Part shown: positions 1 to 12,178 of the stretch, in pieces
Layout of the letters: each line of letters starts with the position of its first letter
Numbering within the stretch: the stretch's first letter is position 1
Assembly: GCA_944470555.2 (NCBI GenBank)
Contig: OX104128.1
Span: 59,403,257-59,467,256 of the forward strand
Length of the DNA: 64,000 nt
Source of the DNA: Heterobilharzia americana
Taxonomy: Eukaryota; Platyhelminthes; Trematoda; Strigeidida; Schistosomatidae
Reading direction: 5' to 3'
The notes under the pieces: generated by a model
Databases searched by the model: none
What the model was told of the DNA's origin: nothing
The model's input: the letters and a program-made list of their open reading frames with translations, nothing else
Program-made: the position numbers and the translations under genes

Positions 1-811
1 ACACTCATCTATGGTGTGTATGTGTAAATCAAGAAAAAAGATAAACCTTAACACAACTAACCCTAGTAACCACTTGAAAATTTAATCTTTTCTAGCTGTT
101 CATTGCAGTATTGTAGGTGACTGAAAACTTCTTTGACAAAACAAAGCTTTTGGTGAATCAGCTGCCATTCTGTGGGAGATTTAAAATTTTTCATCACCAG
201 TGACAGATAAGAAACTGAGTTTTCAGACAGATAAGTTCCAACAAGGAGGAAACCTAAGTCCACCTGATATCAACTAAAGCGTACTGTGATGACTAGTTTC
301 CTAACTTGATAAGCATATTGTAAAAGTGATGGATAGAACTTGGTTATCATTTGGGAGTAAACAACAGAAAATCGGTTACTATTTAGGGATCTATCCATGT
401 TTATCAAGCTGTTATATGTGTCATCTTGTTCATCACATTTTTTTAGCGGTATATATTTCAAATGTCATGCATTCACTTTTATCAACAATATACAGACAAA
501 AATTAACTCACCAAATGAAGTTTTGATGGCCTACATGAACCTTGAGCTACCACAACAAAAGCAAGTAAAAACTTCTCAGTAGGTGAAAATGAACTTGTAA
601 AAGTAGAAGAATACACTATATCACTATCGGATTTTTGTCCTGGACTGGTTAATCATCAGTACAACTAAGCTTACACTCACTTTACCGTCCATGTTGAAGA
701 GCAGACGCTAATCAAACACCATCTGACTGTTTCACGTTATGGCGTTTAATAATGTTATTATTAACATTATTAAGATAAGAAATTTATCTCTAAGGTAGTA
801 TTTATTAAGAT
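1..811. other. Unassigned AT-rich sequence
   Basis: No recognisable coding, RNA or repeat homology apart from the small hairpin at 746-773. Open frames are at most 66 codons and have no familiar motif. Confidence 0.5.
746..773. repeat. Perfect AT-rich hairpin
   Basis: A 12-base arm (TTAATAATGTTA, 746-757) is followed by a 4-base loop and its exact reverse complement (762-773). It could extrude as a small cruciform. No flanking element explains it. Confidence 0.8.
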
Positions 812-905
812 CTAAAGCACTGGACATATTTTTCGACGTAGTATAGGACTCGTCAGCAGTACATACCCATGAGCTCGTTAAAGATCAAAATCATGACCTT
901 CTTTA
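812..905 (-). mobile_element. SINE-2 fragment with hammerhead remnant
   Basis: Read on the minus strand this carries the SINE-2 segment ending in the hammerhead region. The CTGACGA half of the catalytic core is intact (plus-strand 850-856) and a GAAAA follows, but the stem II pairing is broken. The tRNA-like promoter half is poorly preserved. Family assignment is by comparison with the better copies at 7.4, 34.9 and 57.6 kb. Confidence 0.6.
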
Positions 906-1578
906 AGATTATGAAAATAAAATCCCCAATTGCATCAATGTATGTTTAGTTCGTTTTGGAAATATATGCTCAGGTGGCAAATCTACTGAAATGGGACATG
1001 CTGAAAATCCCATACAGAGTTCTTTGGAATAAAAAGATTATTATTATTATCGTTGAAAATGCTCGTTTTTGTTGCGTTATCAAATGTATACCGAAACACA
1101 TATTCATAGTTTTGCATATAACAAAGCAAAGATGCATGTTACTAGGAAAGGAACAAAATGAAAGTCAGAATTCGTTACTGTACAGTATTTCTTTTCAGAA
1201 CAATGGTGAAAGAAAAGTAATTCTTCTTTCATTTTTGCATGTATACACTTTATCCAAATGAAAAGCTTCAAAAGAATAAAAACAAGACGGTGAAGCTTTT
1301 CTTCTCAGCAACTCCGTAGGATTTATATTTTCTTACTCTTAAATCAGACAACTTAAAATAACTTAAATAAATCTGTTTCATTCAAGTACATAAATAACTT
1401 GTCTCCCTTTTAAGTCAGAGTGAAAATTGTAGCAAAATTGATTCTGGGTGTGCCCAAATGACCAAATCATAAATTTTTCATCCTGAATATTCAGATTTTC
1501 GTCATTCATTCACCCGGTCGAAATATCATTTCAGCTTCAGACGGAATTGAGGCAAGAAAAAAAGTGAAATTAAAAAAA
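906..1578. other. Unassigned sequence before the GATA array
   Basis: The longest open frame (956-1261 plus, 101 codons) is low in complexity and matches no family I recognise. I treat it as chance. Confidence 0.45.
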
Positions 1579-2518
<940 letters not shown>

Positions 2519-2711
2519 ATTCCAAGCCTTCAAATTGAGTTACTTCATTGGTCATGTGTTCATTGTTTTGCAAAATTTAATGCAGAATTGTTTACCATTA
2601 CGGTGAACAAATTCGAATATATTAATAAGTATATAGCGGCAGCATTCTTGTTATTTTACATCTTGGGAGAATTAGGGAATTGTGATTTATTGGATTGCGA
2701 CCTACTTAATC

Positions 2712-2860
2712 ATTGGTTGTGAGTTCGCCTGTGAACCTCAAGTTAGCAATTTGGACCACTGGTGAGGTATGGTCAGGGTTTCACAATATTTTGGAGTCTC
2801 ATACTTGGACGGAACAGCTATTCAGATGTCAGTCCATGATGTATACCGTTTTAAACTATG
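2712..2860 (+). mobile_element. Degenerate SINE-2 fragment
   Basis: The stretch TCATACTTGGACGGAACAGC at about 2800 and the closing CAGTCCATGATG match the SINE-2 hammerhead and tail region. The core half CTGAnGA is lost. The promoter half cannot be recognised with confidence. Confidence 0.4.
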
Positions 2861-3639
2861 TTATCATTTTGACTATCTCAGTTAGCCTTGGCTTTTAAAA
2901 CTTGTATTGATACTGGGCGAGGATTGAAGGTGAAACAAAACTTTGGACCATGGTGAGATTCGAAAGAGCAACCATCGGGTTGCCGGCAATAGGATTTGAC
3001 ACAGATTTGTTGAAGTGAATAGGACAACAGGTGTCATACACACATTCTGTGCCGTTTATTGAAATTCAGACGGAGACTATACATTGTAGTCTAGTTATTT
3101 CCCTCTCAGTTTCTAATGTGGGAGCGCATTCAGGCACTCAACCAAACATCAACTTGAAACTTAAACTTTTGACTAACTATTGCTACACTTGAGAACCATA
3201 AAACTTTTTTAATTGTTTGCTGATTGTATTCAATATATTTCGTGTCTTAGTATAACCTTCGTCCAGTACAGTCATACCGTTTGTTTATCTAAAGCTGAAA
3301 AGAGTCCTGGAAAATGCAATAACTTTAGTAGGCACATCAAAAAATGATAGCAATGTTCAGTACACCTTGTTAACTTGAGAAATTTCACGGAAGCTAGAAG
3401 GATATTAATCAACAAGTAAAATGAATTCCTATTATTTCAAAGCTTCATTCTTAGAGATAGATAATCTGATATATCAAACCACACCACTTGAAATACAGTC
3501 AGTACACAGAAGAAAATCTATGAAAAAACATCTGAGGTAAGAAATAATATCTTTAATGATAGTGGTAAGCACAATAGGATAAAACCCTGAGGAACGCCTA
3601 TAAATATATGCTTTTTATATAGTACACGCCAAGATATTG
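2861..3639. other. Unassigned sequence
   Basis: Nothing recognisable. Stops are frequent in all frames. Confidence 0.45.
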
Positions 3640-3885
3640 ATATACTTGTAATTCTCTGTTGTTTTATTACATCGAATTGTTCGATGTCTATTGGCATATG
3701 CGTTTCTATGCAGATCCCTCGATATTGCTCAAGAGTTAATTGAAGTGATCTGGTTGGTTGTGACCAGAAGAGGAGTCCAGGATGCGCATTTTTTCCTAAT
3801 TGGGACTCGTCAGCTGGAAACACCTGCACCTCAGTGTTTGAAGTGTTTCCCACTGCGGTTCGAATCTCAGCACAAAACCTGAAGA
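3640..3885 (-). mobile_element. Sm-alpha-like SINE with decayed hammerhead
   Basis: Minus-strand reading gives a tRNA-like promoter region around 3850, then CAGCTGACGAGTCCC (core half intact, plus-strand 3807-3813), a stem II with three of four pairs, and AAAAT where GAAAC is required. The stem I strands CCAG and CTGG remain complementary. The tail, down to about 3640, matches that of the copy at 42.6 kb. The missing GAAA should make it inactive. Confidence 0.75.
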
Positions 3886-3924
3886 GACGAAACAGTACAA
3901 TAATGACAATGATTAAGTTGCCAT

Positions 3925-4125
3925 TAATATAGGTGCAAAACGTGGGCACTGCATTAGAATGCAATTCCATATTAGATTTAATTATTTGATCTATAACATA
4001 CAGTGAATGATGCAGTGTTGGGTTGGGTGTAGATTTGATGAACAAGGATTCAGTGACCAATCTCTATCTGTCTCCATTTAATTATATTCGACTTATGTAT
4101 AGCAATTTTATCCTATCCTGTTGTG
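3925..4125 (-). repeat. Inverted PLE-1 terminal repeat (5' foldback arm)
   Basis: This is the PLE-1 3' terminal segment on the minus strand, placed directly 5' of a plus-strand PLE-1 coding relic. Bases about 4015-4120 are nearly identical to the reverse complement of about 5130-5235 at the other end of the element. The arm lacks about 170 bases that the 3' copy has, just after CCCAACCCAACAC. With the 3' arm it makes a foldback roughly 1.5 kb long. Confidence 0.85.
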
Positions 4126-4189
4126 TGGTATGGTGTGATGAGATCTTATTAGGCGTACATTTGTGCCTACCTCTGCAGTCTTCAAGTTT

Positions 4190-5060
4190 TCGGACAAAAT
4201 AAATAGAAAAACAAAAGGAGAAGCTGAGGATTTAACAATATCCTCAATTATAGCAGATATACTTATGTATACTTGGGAAATCGGCTTTAACAATGTTTAA
4301 TCCGGCACCTAAGATATGGTGGTGATATGTGGATGACACATTTACTGTGTTAAAATCGGAACGTATCTACAGTTTCCTCACACATATAAACTAGGTAGTG
4401 GACGTAATCCATTTCAATTATGAGGTAGAAAATGAACAAGGAGAATTAACTATATAGGATTGCAGGATAAAACGAAGGGCAGACGGTGGTTTGGATTCTA
4501 CTGTCCGTAGTAAACCGATACATTCCAACAGGTATCTAGACTTCAAATCATCCCATCCAATGTCAGCCACTTAAGGCAGGCTTAGTTAAATAGCTAAGTG
4601 ATAGAGCTAGAAAGCTGACTAGTCAGTGCAAGAACCTAAACAAGGAATTGAAATATGTAAAAAAGGTGCTAATAGTTAATACCTATCCTCCGCAGTTTAT
4701 GGAGAAATTCGTACTAACACACAGGAAACGAAATAATAACAGTGACACGATTACGAATAACAACGACGACACAAGTAGAAAGGAGTTCACAGCCTCCATT
4801 GTGTCATCATATAAGGAAGGTATATCAGAAACTTTACGTAGGATTCTCAACAAGATTGGAATTGGGGTGGCATTTCAACATAAAAACTCACTCAGAGATA
4901 AGCTCTGTTGGCTGGCTTCGGGATCCGACAGAATCAATTAAACAAAATAATCTAATCTTTCAAATCCTATGTAATACCTGTGATGTCAAGCACATAGGTG
5001 AAACTAGCCGGTTGGGGCAAGTTAGAATAGCGAAACATAGGAATGTAGGAATATAGAATG
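4190..5060 (+). pseudogene. PLE-1 reverse transcriptase C-terminus plus GIY-YIG endonuclease, broken
   Basis: Penelope-like elements move with a reverse transcriptase followed by a GIY-YIG nuclease. Visible in order are a degenerate motif B (SSIIADI, about 4235), motif C YVDDTFTV at about 4330, the thumb segment with SNRYLDFKSSHP at about 4525-4560, an Asn-rich linker (4730-4790), a conserved LRRILNKIGIGVAF block (4828-4875), then GIY-YIG residues Q(I)xCNTCDVKHIGETSR at about 4960-5005. Frameshifts and stops, including one just before YVDD, separate the blocks. The N-terminal part and most of the polymerase are absent. It sits between inverted terminal arms. Family assignment is by motif order, not a database search. 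Confidence 0.88.
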
Positions 5061-5475
5061 ACAGACCAGAATAAGATCAATAGTCTGGAAAAACTTGGCT
5101 ATTAGAATTAATGCATTGACACACAACCTCACAATAGGATAAGATAAAATTGCTATACATAAGTCGAATATAATTAAATGGAGACAGATGGAGATTGGTC
5201 ACTGAATCCTTGTTCATCAAATCTACACCCAACCCAACACATGTGATAGAAATGACACAACACCTCTACCAGAGATATGTGAATTTTTACTACCAATAGA
5301 AACAAAGAATCTGAGGTGACAGGAGTACAAAAATTAGATGTCGAAGGTGGTGTGTGATTACATTGATATGATTATGAGTAATGATAATCTATATTCGAAA
5401 CGTCATCGCTCACTGTATGTTATAAATCAAATAAACAAATCCAATATGGAATTAAGTTACAATTACGCTGCTTAG
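5061..5475 (+). repeat. PLE-1 3' untranslated region and terminal repeat (pLTR)
   Basis: Holds the segment shared by most PLE-1 copies here: GATTGGTCACTGAATCC, the TTGATATGATNATG box followed by a stem-loop and GAAACGTCATC (about 5370-5410), and the closing TATAAATCAAATAAACAAATC and ATATGGAATTA. Confidence 0.85.
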
Positions 5476-6199
5476 TTAATTAACTCATTTGAAAATCATA
5501 GATCGAGTAAGTGATAAAAAAAACCAGTGGCATAGAAAAGTAAAGAATTGTTTTAATCTTCTGATTCGCATAATATTGGATGCGTTTTGTTTTATACACA
5601 CTGGTACACACTATCAGTAAGATGCCAAGTCATAACAAGAGACAGCCAACAAAGTCACTATAACACTGATGTATTGCACTTATCTTCATCGAATAAGGTA
5701 TTTCTTCTATCTTCTCATAGATTGTTCCAATACATTAGGTACTGGGACATTGACAAAGTGAGCCAGTGTTATAGTTGTATCATATTTTGTCCAGGACGAA
5801 GTATGGTGTAAGTGGTTCTCTAAGGGAAATAAGTTGAGTGGTTTGATAAATTTTTGTTAGAACATCAATAGACGGTGATAGTCATTTTATTTGAATTCAA
5901 CATTTTTATATGAAGTTATCTCCGGTGTTCTGTGAGTTTATCATATGAACTCCTTAAATGGAACAAAGTCATCTCCACTGTTTACCGGATAATACGTTTT
6001 ACGATTCATATTCTATCCAGATCATATGATCTTACATGGCAGCTCATCACAATTGTTTTGTTTTCTCCTTTTATTCCTAAATACAAAGAATTGAAAGTCT
6101 TCACTTTTGGTATAAAGAAACAATTGTAAAATTAGCATGAGTTGAAATCATGAAGAATACTTAATAAATACTCAAATATTAATGATGGATAGTGTGCAG
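5476..6199. other. Unassigned sequence
   Basis: No family recognised. Open frames up to 74 codons have no motif. Confidence 0.45.
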
Positions 6200-6375
6200 T
6201 AATGCAGTCCAGAACGAGCTTTTTGTCTTGTTTAAGACTCGTCACTTGAATGCACCTACCTCCCAGATAGCCATATTGTTTTCACTTGGACTCTAACTTC
6301 AGAATGATCGCTTCAAAAGCCACAGAGTTATCCACTAGACCCCCGAGTCATGATAGCCACTCCTTATGCGACATT
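6200..6375 (-). mobile_element. Sm-alpha-like SINE, degenerate
   Basis: The minus strand has the tRNA-like 5' part (GTGGATAACTCTG near 6325-6340) and a decayed hammerhead, GTGACGAGTCT in place of CTGACGAGTCC, with AAAAA instead of GAAAC. Inactive as a ribozyme by inspection. Confidence 0.7.
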
Positions 6376-7424
6376 AAAATGGTGAAATAATTATTTTTAT
6401 TTGAGGAAGGAACAAATCTTTCTCTCTTCGTCTCTTAGTTTGACTTTACACTTATCACGTGAGCATACTGATGTTAAATTTGTCTCTAAGTGAACTAAGG
6501 TTAAGATATAACTTGATACACAGTCATGCTTCCTATACAAAAAGTATTCTATATGCTTCTTTTCCAATGCTGCATCTTATTTCCTTTGTTTTTTTCCGCT
6601 TAACAATAAGTTGGCCAATAATATGTGAGCAAAACCGATATATTTAAACTCTCAATAGCTACATTGTTAATCTGTCAATAAATTTCACCGCCACACCAAA
6701 ACTTTACTACTATCTATCACTGAACTCTGATTCTGTTCAAATCCTCATCATATAATAACTAAAGTATACCACCGATTTGATTCTACTTTCATTCTTTGTG
6801 TGCTAAAAAATGATTTCTCGTTGAAAAGTCATGGAAGAAAAATTGGCATATTTCATTCTACAAATCTTGTTCTTTTCTGTTTAAGGTATTGATGCAAGCG
6901 AATATCATCAGTAAGGAACAATCTGTTTCACATGGCTACATTTATTCAAGTAGAATAAATTTCACAACTTGATATTTCAGCTCGATACTGATGTTGTAGG
7001 TCATCAAGACCATCTTAGTATTCAGGGAAATAGGTTTTTTTTAGCAATTAGTATTTCGATGTTGCACAATTTCACTATGATCGAGGATCGTCATTATAAA
7101 CTCCGGTTTAAGTTGTAGATTTAGACAGTCATCCAGAGTATACTATTCATAATCTACATTAGTTACATGAGCTTTTAGGAATTATTAATGGGATTATAAT
7201 TGCAATGTGCTTAGTAAGAGATAGGAGTTTCCTTTTCGTGTAACCATGATCAGTGATCAGTTGAAACTAGCCCGCCGTATACCAGTTATGAGTTTATGTA
7301 GTCCTTATTTTCTCTCCTTTTTTGTGATGAAAAAAGTAGTAGGATTTCCTGTATATCTGGGACAGGTGCAGAATCACTTCTATTTCATGTATAATCTACC
7401 TCTGTCTATCCCGAAATCTACCGG
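6376..7424. other. Unassigned sequence
   Basis: No recognisable element. The frame 7246-7509 plus (87 codons) runs into the neighbouring SINE-2 and is not supported as a gene. Confidence 0.45.
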
Positions 7425-7625
7425 TTTTCAGGTTAGTGTTCATTATGGACTGGCATTAGTTAAAGGAGCATTGAAAACCTGGGAGGACTGGATAGCTGTT
7501 TTGTTCTAGCATGGGATTCCAGCAGTGAGCATCCATGATCACACCAGGGGTCGAACATGGGAACTTCAGGTTCCATGGCTACCATGTTACCGTTGAGCCA
7601 CCAGGTTGAATTCCAGTCGTCAACA
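7425..7625 (-). mobile_element. SINE-2 copy, near full length
   Basis: On the minus strand it has the tRNA-like region with a B-box-like TGTTCGACCCC (around 7550), then the hammerhead region decayed to CTGGAATCCC, and ends in the conserved CAGTCCATAATGAACACTAA tail. This copy shows the usual SINE-2 length of about 190-200 bases. Confidence 0.8.
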
Positions 7626-7894
7626 TTTCCTACTTCCGTTACTTAACAATATAGTCCGTGATGAGTACCAGCTTAAAATCAATTACTCGCCACAAACCTC
7701 CAAACATTTAGATATATTAGCTCTAATATAACCAATATATTTTCAGAGTAAAAACATACAGGTGATAAAAACGCTGAAATGAAGGGTCAGCTGAAGAGTC
7801 CTGGTATCCATAAAGTTTGTCTATTGCATTACAGATTGAGTTATATTTGGTATAAAGGCCTACTTCAGAGTCATATTCCTCCCACGCTGACATC

Positions 7895-8025
7895 CGTTAT
7901 AACTTTTTCGTCCTAGTGTGTGATTATCGAGCACTGTGCACCCACGACCACACCAGGCGTAGAACGAAGGGCATCCAGATATCAACCACCTGGCCATAAT
8001 CCACTAATCCAAATTTTCCCTCCTT
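7895..8025 (-). mobile_element. SINE-2 fragment
   Basis: Minus strand shows the GGGTGCACAGTG stem I strand and ACTAGGACGAAA; the core half is mutated to CTCGATA. The tail is missing. Confidence 0.6.
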
Positions 8026-8929
8026 CTGTCAATTCGTAGTATTGAAGATCGATCCATGCGGCTAGATCAGCATTTTTCTCGTTAAATCCCTGGCAGGGTC
8101 GTTGGAATTTCGTACTAGCACAAAGAAGTTTTCCAGTACTCCTAGGTTTTGATGATACCTTCTACGACATGCGTTTTCTTTGAACTTGAGTCATAATACT
8201 TTATTCCTTCTGTTTAATCTGGGCAAAATCTACTCCATTCTTTTTCAATAAATTAGGTTATATTTCAAGAGTGCGTTTCGATTTTGTTGTGCACAATCAG
8301 TAGTCTGGTCAACATTTTTCGTTCATCCAGTTTTTGTTTTATTATCCTAGAGAAATCTGATAAGGATACTTAAAACCGCGGAATATAAGTGTCATCTTTC
8401 TGTAATTTGATCTAATATATACATCATATTCTTTAGGACGATCAGTATTATTGATCAAGTTTATTTTTTTGTCTTTGGTGTTATTAATTTAGATGTGTAT
8501 GAAGAAAATAAGTTCTCACCACCAACTGAAGTCAATAGGCGAAACGCTGGTTATCTTTAAGTGGTGGGGAGATGTCACATTCTAGTGTTCATCTTCCTAG
8601 CGGTTTGCTCTAACAACCACCTGGTAATGTTATCATTAAGACATTACATTAAAATTCAGTAGTTAACAGTTCCTAATTTCTACCTGACTGCTAAACAGCA
8701 AGCCTAGAAAACACCAAATTATCATCAACAATCAGTGAGCTATATATCTAGAAAAGATATATTGAAGATACCTTCATAGTTTGTCATGAAAATCTTGCAA
8801 ACCTAATTCATACCTGTAACAATGATTGCCCCTTAATGAAATTCACTGTAGAATCAGAACGAAACTAAAGGTTTCATTCTCTTGATATTCAACTCCAAAA
8901 AAGATGATTATTCACTTCTCAGTTTGATC
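8026..8929. other. Unassigned sequence
   Basis: Nothing recognised with confidence. It lies just upstream of a PLE-3 relic in the same orientation, so an unrecognisably decayed polymerase portion may be present. Confidence 0.4.
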
Positions 8930-9620
8930 TGCAGAAATCCTACGTGGAACGGAGAGTTTATTAATTGTTAAAATTTAGCCGCTTCTAAAGAGGGAAAGAA
9001 ATCGTATCCATTCACCCTACTCGAGGATCAAAAAAGTATATACTAAAAGCACTGTTGGCGGGCAGCTACAAACTCTTCGACGAATTCTTGTTAAAGGACT
9101 TAAAGTCAAAGGGAACAACTGAACGAACAGGGTAGACGGCGAAAAAAATCTTTTTGTTGAAACTTAAATTCTAAAATGATGTTGCTGTAGACATCCTCGG
9201 AAAAATGACTGTTGAGATCCACCAACTTTTGAATCATTTTCTCCTAGAAGAAACCCTTTTGTTGATATGTGAAAGACAAGTTGATGGATTGAGCTACATC
9301 AGTGTGTGTATACCACCTTACTTGCTCGAGGGGAGCTGAGTGCATCACTCATACCATGTGTTCGCTCTTAAAACGTGCTCACGAACACTCCCAAGCCTGG
9401 CTATCAAAGAAAGGAATGTAAATACGTCATTAGCTAAATAACATAAGACTGTGAAATCAAGCCACTCAGCTCCTTTTGCGAACTCCTTCAAAACCCTCAG
9501 CAAGGTTTGATTAAACAACTCGAAAGGTATTTAGGTATAGCTGAAGCACTAGCTCTTCACAAGTTCAAACCAGGATACATTTAACCTTTATCTTTGCCAT
9601 GTCCATCATAAGGCCCTGAC
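8930..9620 (+). pseudogene. PLE-3 GIY-YIG C-terminus, heavily decayed
   Basis: Across several frames I read the PLE-3 nuclease pattern: a decayed Cys-containing Gly-Ala start near 9325, then KRAHEHSQAWLSKKGM (about 9370-9420), matching the family's EHxPAWL block, and the closing AEALALHKFKPGYI at about 9540-9585, matching the family's AEAVAIKxLxPxLC end. Many stops and frameshifts are present. Only motif order and the family ending support it. Confidence 0.65.
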
Positions 9621-10659
9621 TGTCATGAATTAATCTTGTATTACGTAAATATGCCTTCCAGTTTCATAATCCCTTGTAAATTTTCCCACTCTAAACTTCG
9701 ATTTGTATCACTTATCTCCCTTTTGTTACTTAATATATTTTGACCCCTAACCGAAAATATTTCCTAGTAAGTGATTTCGTTGATGAGTAAAACTTTTCTC
9801 CGTTGTAACTACCTGTTTATAATTTCTATCAGTTCATAATATAGGGTGAAAGTTCTCTGTTGTCAATAGTGAGCTCTTGTTTTCTAACTTCTTTGATCCA
9901 CAAAGCATAACGATTCATTACAACTTCAGAAAATCCACGTAGAAGTTGCTTATGAGTACTGAACAGTTATTGAACTAATGCTTTTTGGAGACTGATTTAT
10001 TTTATACAATCGATCCTCGGTGCTATCTCTTCAAGGATTGTTCCTGTGTATCGCTAAGGAGGCATGAAGTAAGCCAAGACAGCTGTTCAGTCTTTCCAGA
10101 ATTTCAACAGTATCCCAAGTGATTTCGATTTCTAATGGAAATGTTTTTCAAATCATTTAATTCCTAAAAAAAACCACAAAATGAACTAATGTTTTCCGTT
10201 ATTAGAACATATTAGTTTGATTCCAAGCGAAGTAAATACACTTTAAGAGTTTATCAACTTTTGTTTATCGGAAGTACAGTATTTTCTTCCTTTTCAGAAA
10301 CCAATATGATATAGGTGGAAAAACTTTAATCTGATCATCTTAATGCATTGAAAATATCTCTTTTTGATAAGAAAATTTCTACAAATTCACCTTTTGTGAT
10401 CCCATCTGTTGTAACACATATATTATTGTTTCCAATGAAAATTTATTCAGTTGACTATACCATGTGTTAATGTCACTATCGTGAGTAGTTACTATGCATG
10501 AGTAGAGAAAGAGAGAATGGTTTCATTAGATTGGTCTTATAAGATTTTATTTCACATTCCCTTTTAGATTTTGTGTTACATGTGTTACAGGCGTTAGCGA
10601 GTTTAAGTGAAGCTATATATTCAGACGATTTTCAGATAGTGTAAAGTGGAGGTTTGTGC
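9621..10659. other. Unassigned sequence downstream of the PLE-3 relic
   Basis: May include PLE-3 3' untranslated sequence near its left edge. No coding signal was seen. Confidence 0.4.
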
Positions 10660-10845
10660 TTTATCATGAATTGACATGCTTGCATGAAACTTGGAGGTTC
10701 TGGGTTCGATCCCTAGTGAGTGTATAGGGGGGTAATACTGAGGATTACCATACTGGGACGAAACTACTGTCCAATGCTCTCAGGTTTTACAGTAGTTCTG
10801 CAACTGATGTCAGTCAGTGAGGAATATCAACTTGAAATAAAAGTA
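10660..10845 (+). mobile_element. SINE-2 copy with both hammerhead core halves
   Basis: Has a clear B box (GGGTTCGATCCC, about 10702), then CTGAGGA and GGGACGAAAC in the hammerhead position (about 10763-10790), and GTC before the expected cleavage point. Stem II keeps only two of four pairs and stem I is weak, so activity is doubtful. Confidence 0.8.
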
Positions 10846-11019
10846 TCATACTGTTAAGGGGTAAGATTACTATTGTATCCGTAAACCAGCAGCTACCTTT
10901 AAACTTGTGCAGTGTAGCACTTCATTTCATTACCACTTAAAAGTAAGAGATGTAAGAGGGAAAAAAAGTGAATAAAAATTTATGTAACTAAAATGAAAGT
11001 GAAATACAATCAAGTTGTC

Positions 11020-11530
11020 TTCATCAAGGAGGTGAGCGACTAACTATTCTCTTTTTCTGTATGTACTAGTCAGGTTGAAGGCTTTTAATTGCAGTCACTT
11101 CCGTGAAACACAGTAATTTAGACATTCTCAGTACATTGATTATTTCAAAAGTACTCACCTTTTTAACCTGATGTTCTGAGTGTATGAGGTGTCGAGTAAA
11201 TGGACTGGTTAAAAATTTACTTCTTTCCAAGCACAGATTTTTGAGGATATGCCAAGTGAAACGAATGGATACCCTCCTCTCAGCCCTTTTAATGTACTTG
11301 CTACCGCGAATGTATGTGAATACTGAAATACAGTTAAGTGCAAGGTGTATAAAAACCTTCTTTTCAACAGTCAGGTGTTTATTTTTCTCAATTTCTTCTT
11401 TCCCATACTTTATAATAAATCTCTTAGGATATCCTTTCTCTTAGAGACACTTATCAAAGGATCAGGAATAGTTTTGATGGGTAAAGAAGACTATATAGAC
11501 AAAATGAATGCTTTACTTAGTTATGAGGTA
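11020..11530 (-). pseudogene. PLE-3 C-terminal relic
   Basis: Minus-strand fragments read FTRHLIHSEHQVKKVSTFEI and then CFTEVTAIKSLQPD, the end of the GIY-YIG domain and the typical family ending. Stops and shifts are frequent. It lies head to head with the plus-strand PLE-3 polymerase piece starting at about 11560. Confidence 0.7.
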
Positions 11531-11559
11531 GGATAGTGATAGTGATACGATCGAGAAAT

Positions 11560-12178
11560 AGAAAGAAATCTAACCAAATCGCTAAAAAAGATAAAACAAC
11601 AGGATTTCATTTAAGAAAACACCTTTGAAATACTTACACCTACAGGAACTGTTACACCTAGACTTTATGGTCTGTAAAAACTGGATAAAAATGGATTTCC
11701 TCTCCGATCACTTCTTGGCATGACGAGCTCTCCGTATCATACAACCGCAAAATGGTGAGTACAACTCTTCAAGCCTCTCAACCAAGAAGTGGTAAAGCAC
11801 AGTCTCAAAGATACCTTTGAATTTGTTGAGCAGATTGAGTGTCTGAAAGTAGATAGTGAGTTAATGATATAGTGTTATAATTTATCTCTTTTTACCAATG
11901 TTGCTTTAATGAAAACAGTAGAATTTATTCGAAACAAACTTACTAAGCTCGGCATGGAAAAAAGGTACTCCAGTCTCTACAGAGAAAGAACTACTTCTGA
12001 AATGTACGATGAACGCACAATTTCTTTTTATCAAGAAACTGTACAGGCAATCTGATGGTGTGGTTACGGGATCACAACTTGGGCCACTCTTAGCAGATTT
12101 ATTTCTGGTAAGACTAGAGAATAGTTCCCTCAACGAAACTATTAGCCACTTAGAACTATATTGTTGTTACATGGATTA
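11560..12178 (+). pseudogene. PLE-3 reverse transcriptase, first part, split at YMDD
   Basis: Motifs in order: TPTGTVTPRLYGL (about 11635-11675), the PLRSLLGM block (11700), a motif A region LSLFTNVAL (about 11883), motif B with DGVVTGSQLGPLLADLFLVR (about 12050-12115), then ELYCCYMD ending at about 12177. The sequence stops after the first Asp of the catalytic YMDD motif, where an RTE-A element has inserted. Coding resumes at about 14235. Several frameshifts before motif B show it was already decaying or has decayed since. Confidence 0.85.

Noticed and set aside
3518..4060. 180-codon minus-strand open frame as a gene
   Set aside because: It strings together an Sm-alpha-like SINE and a PLE-1 terminal repeat; no protein family is recognisable.
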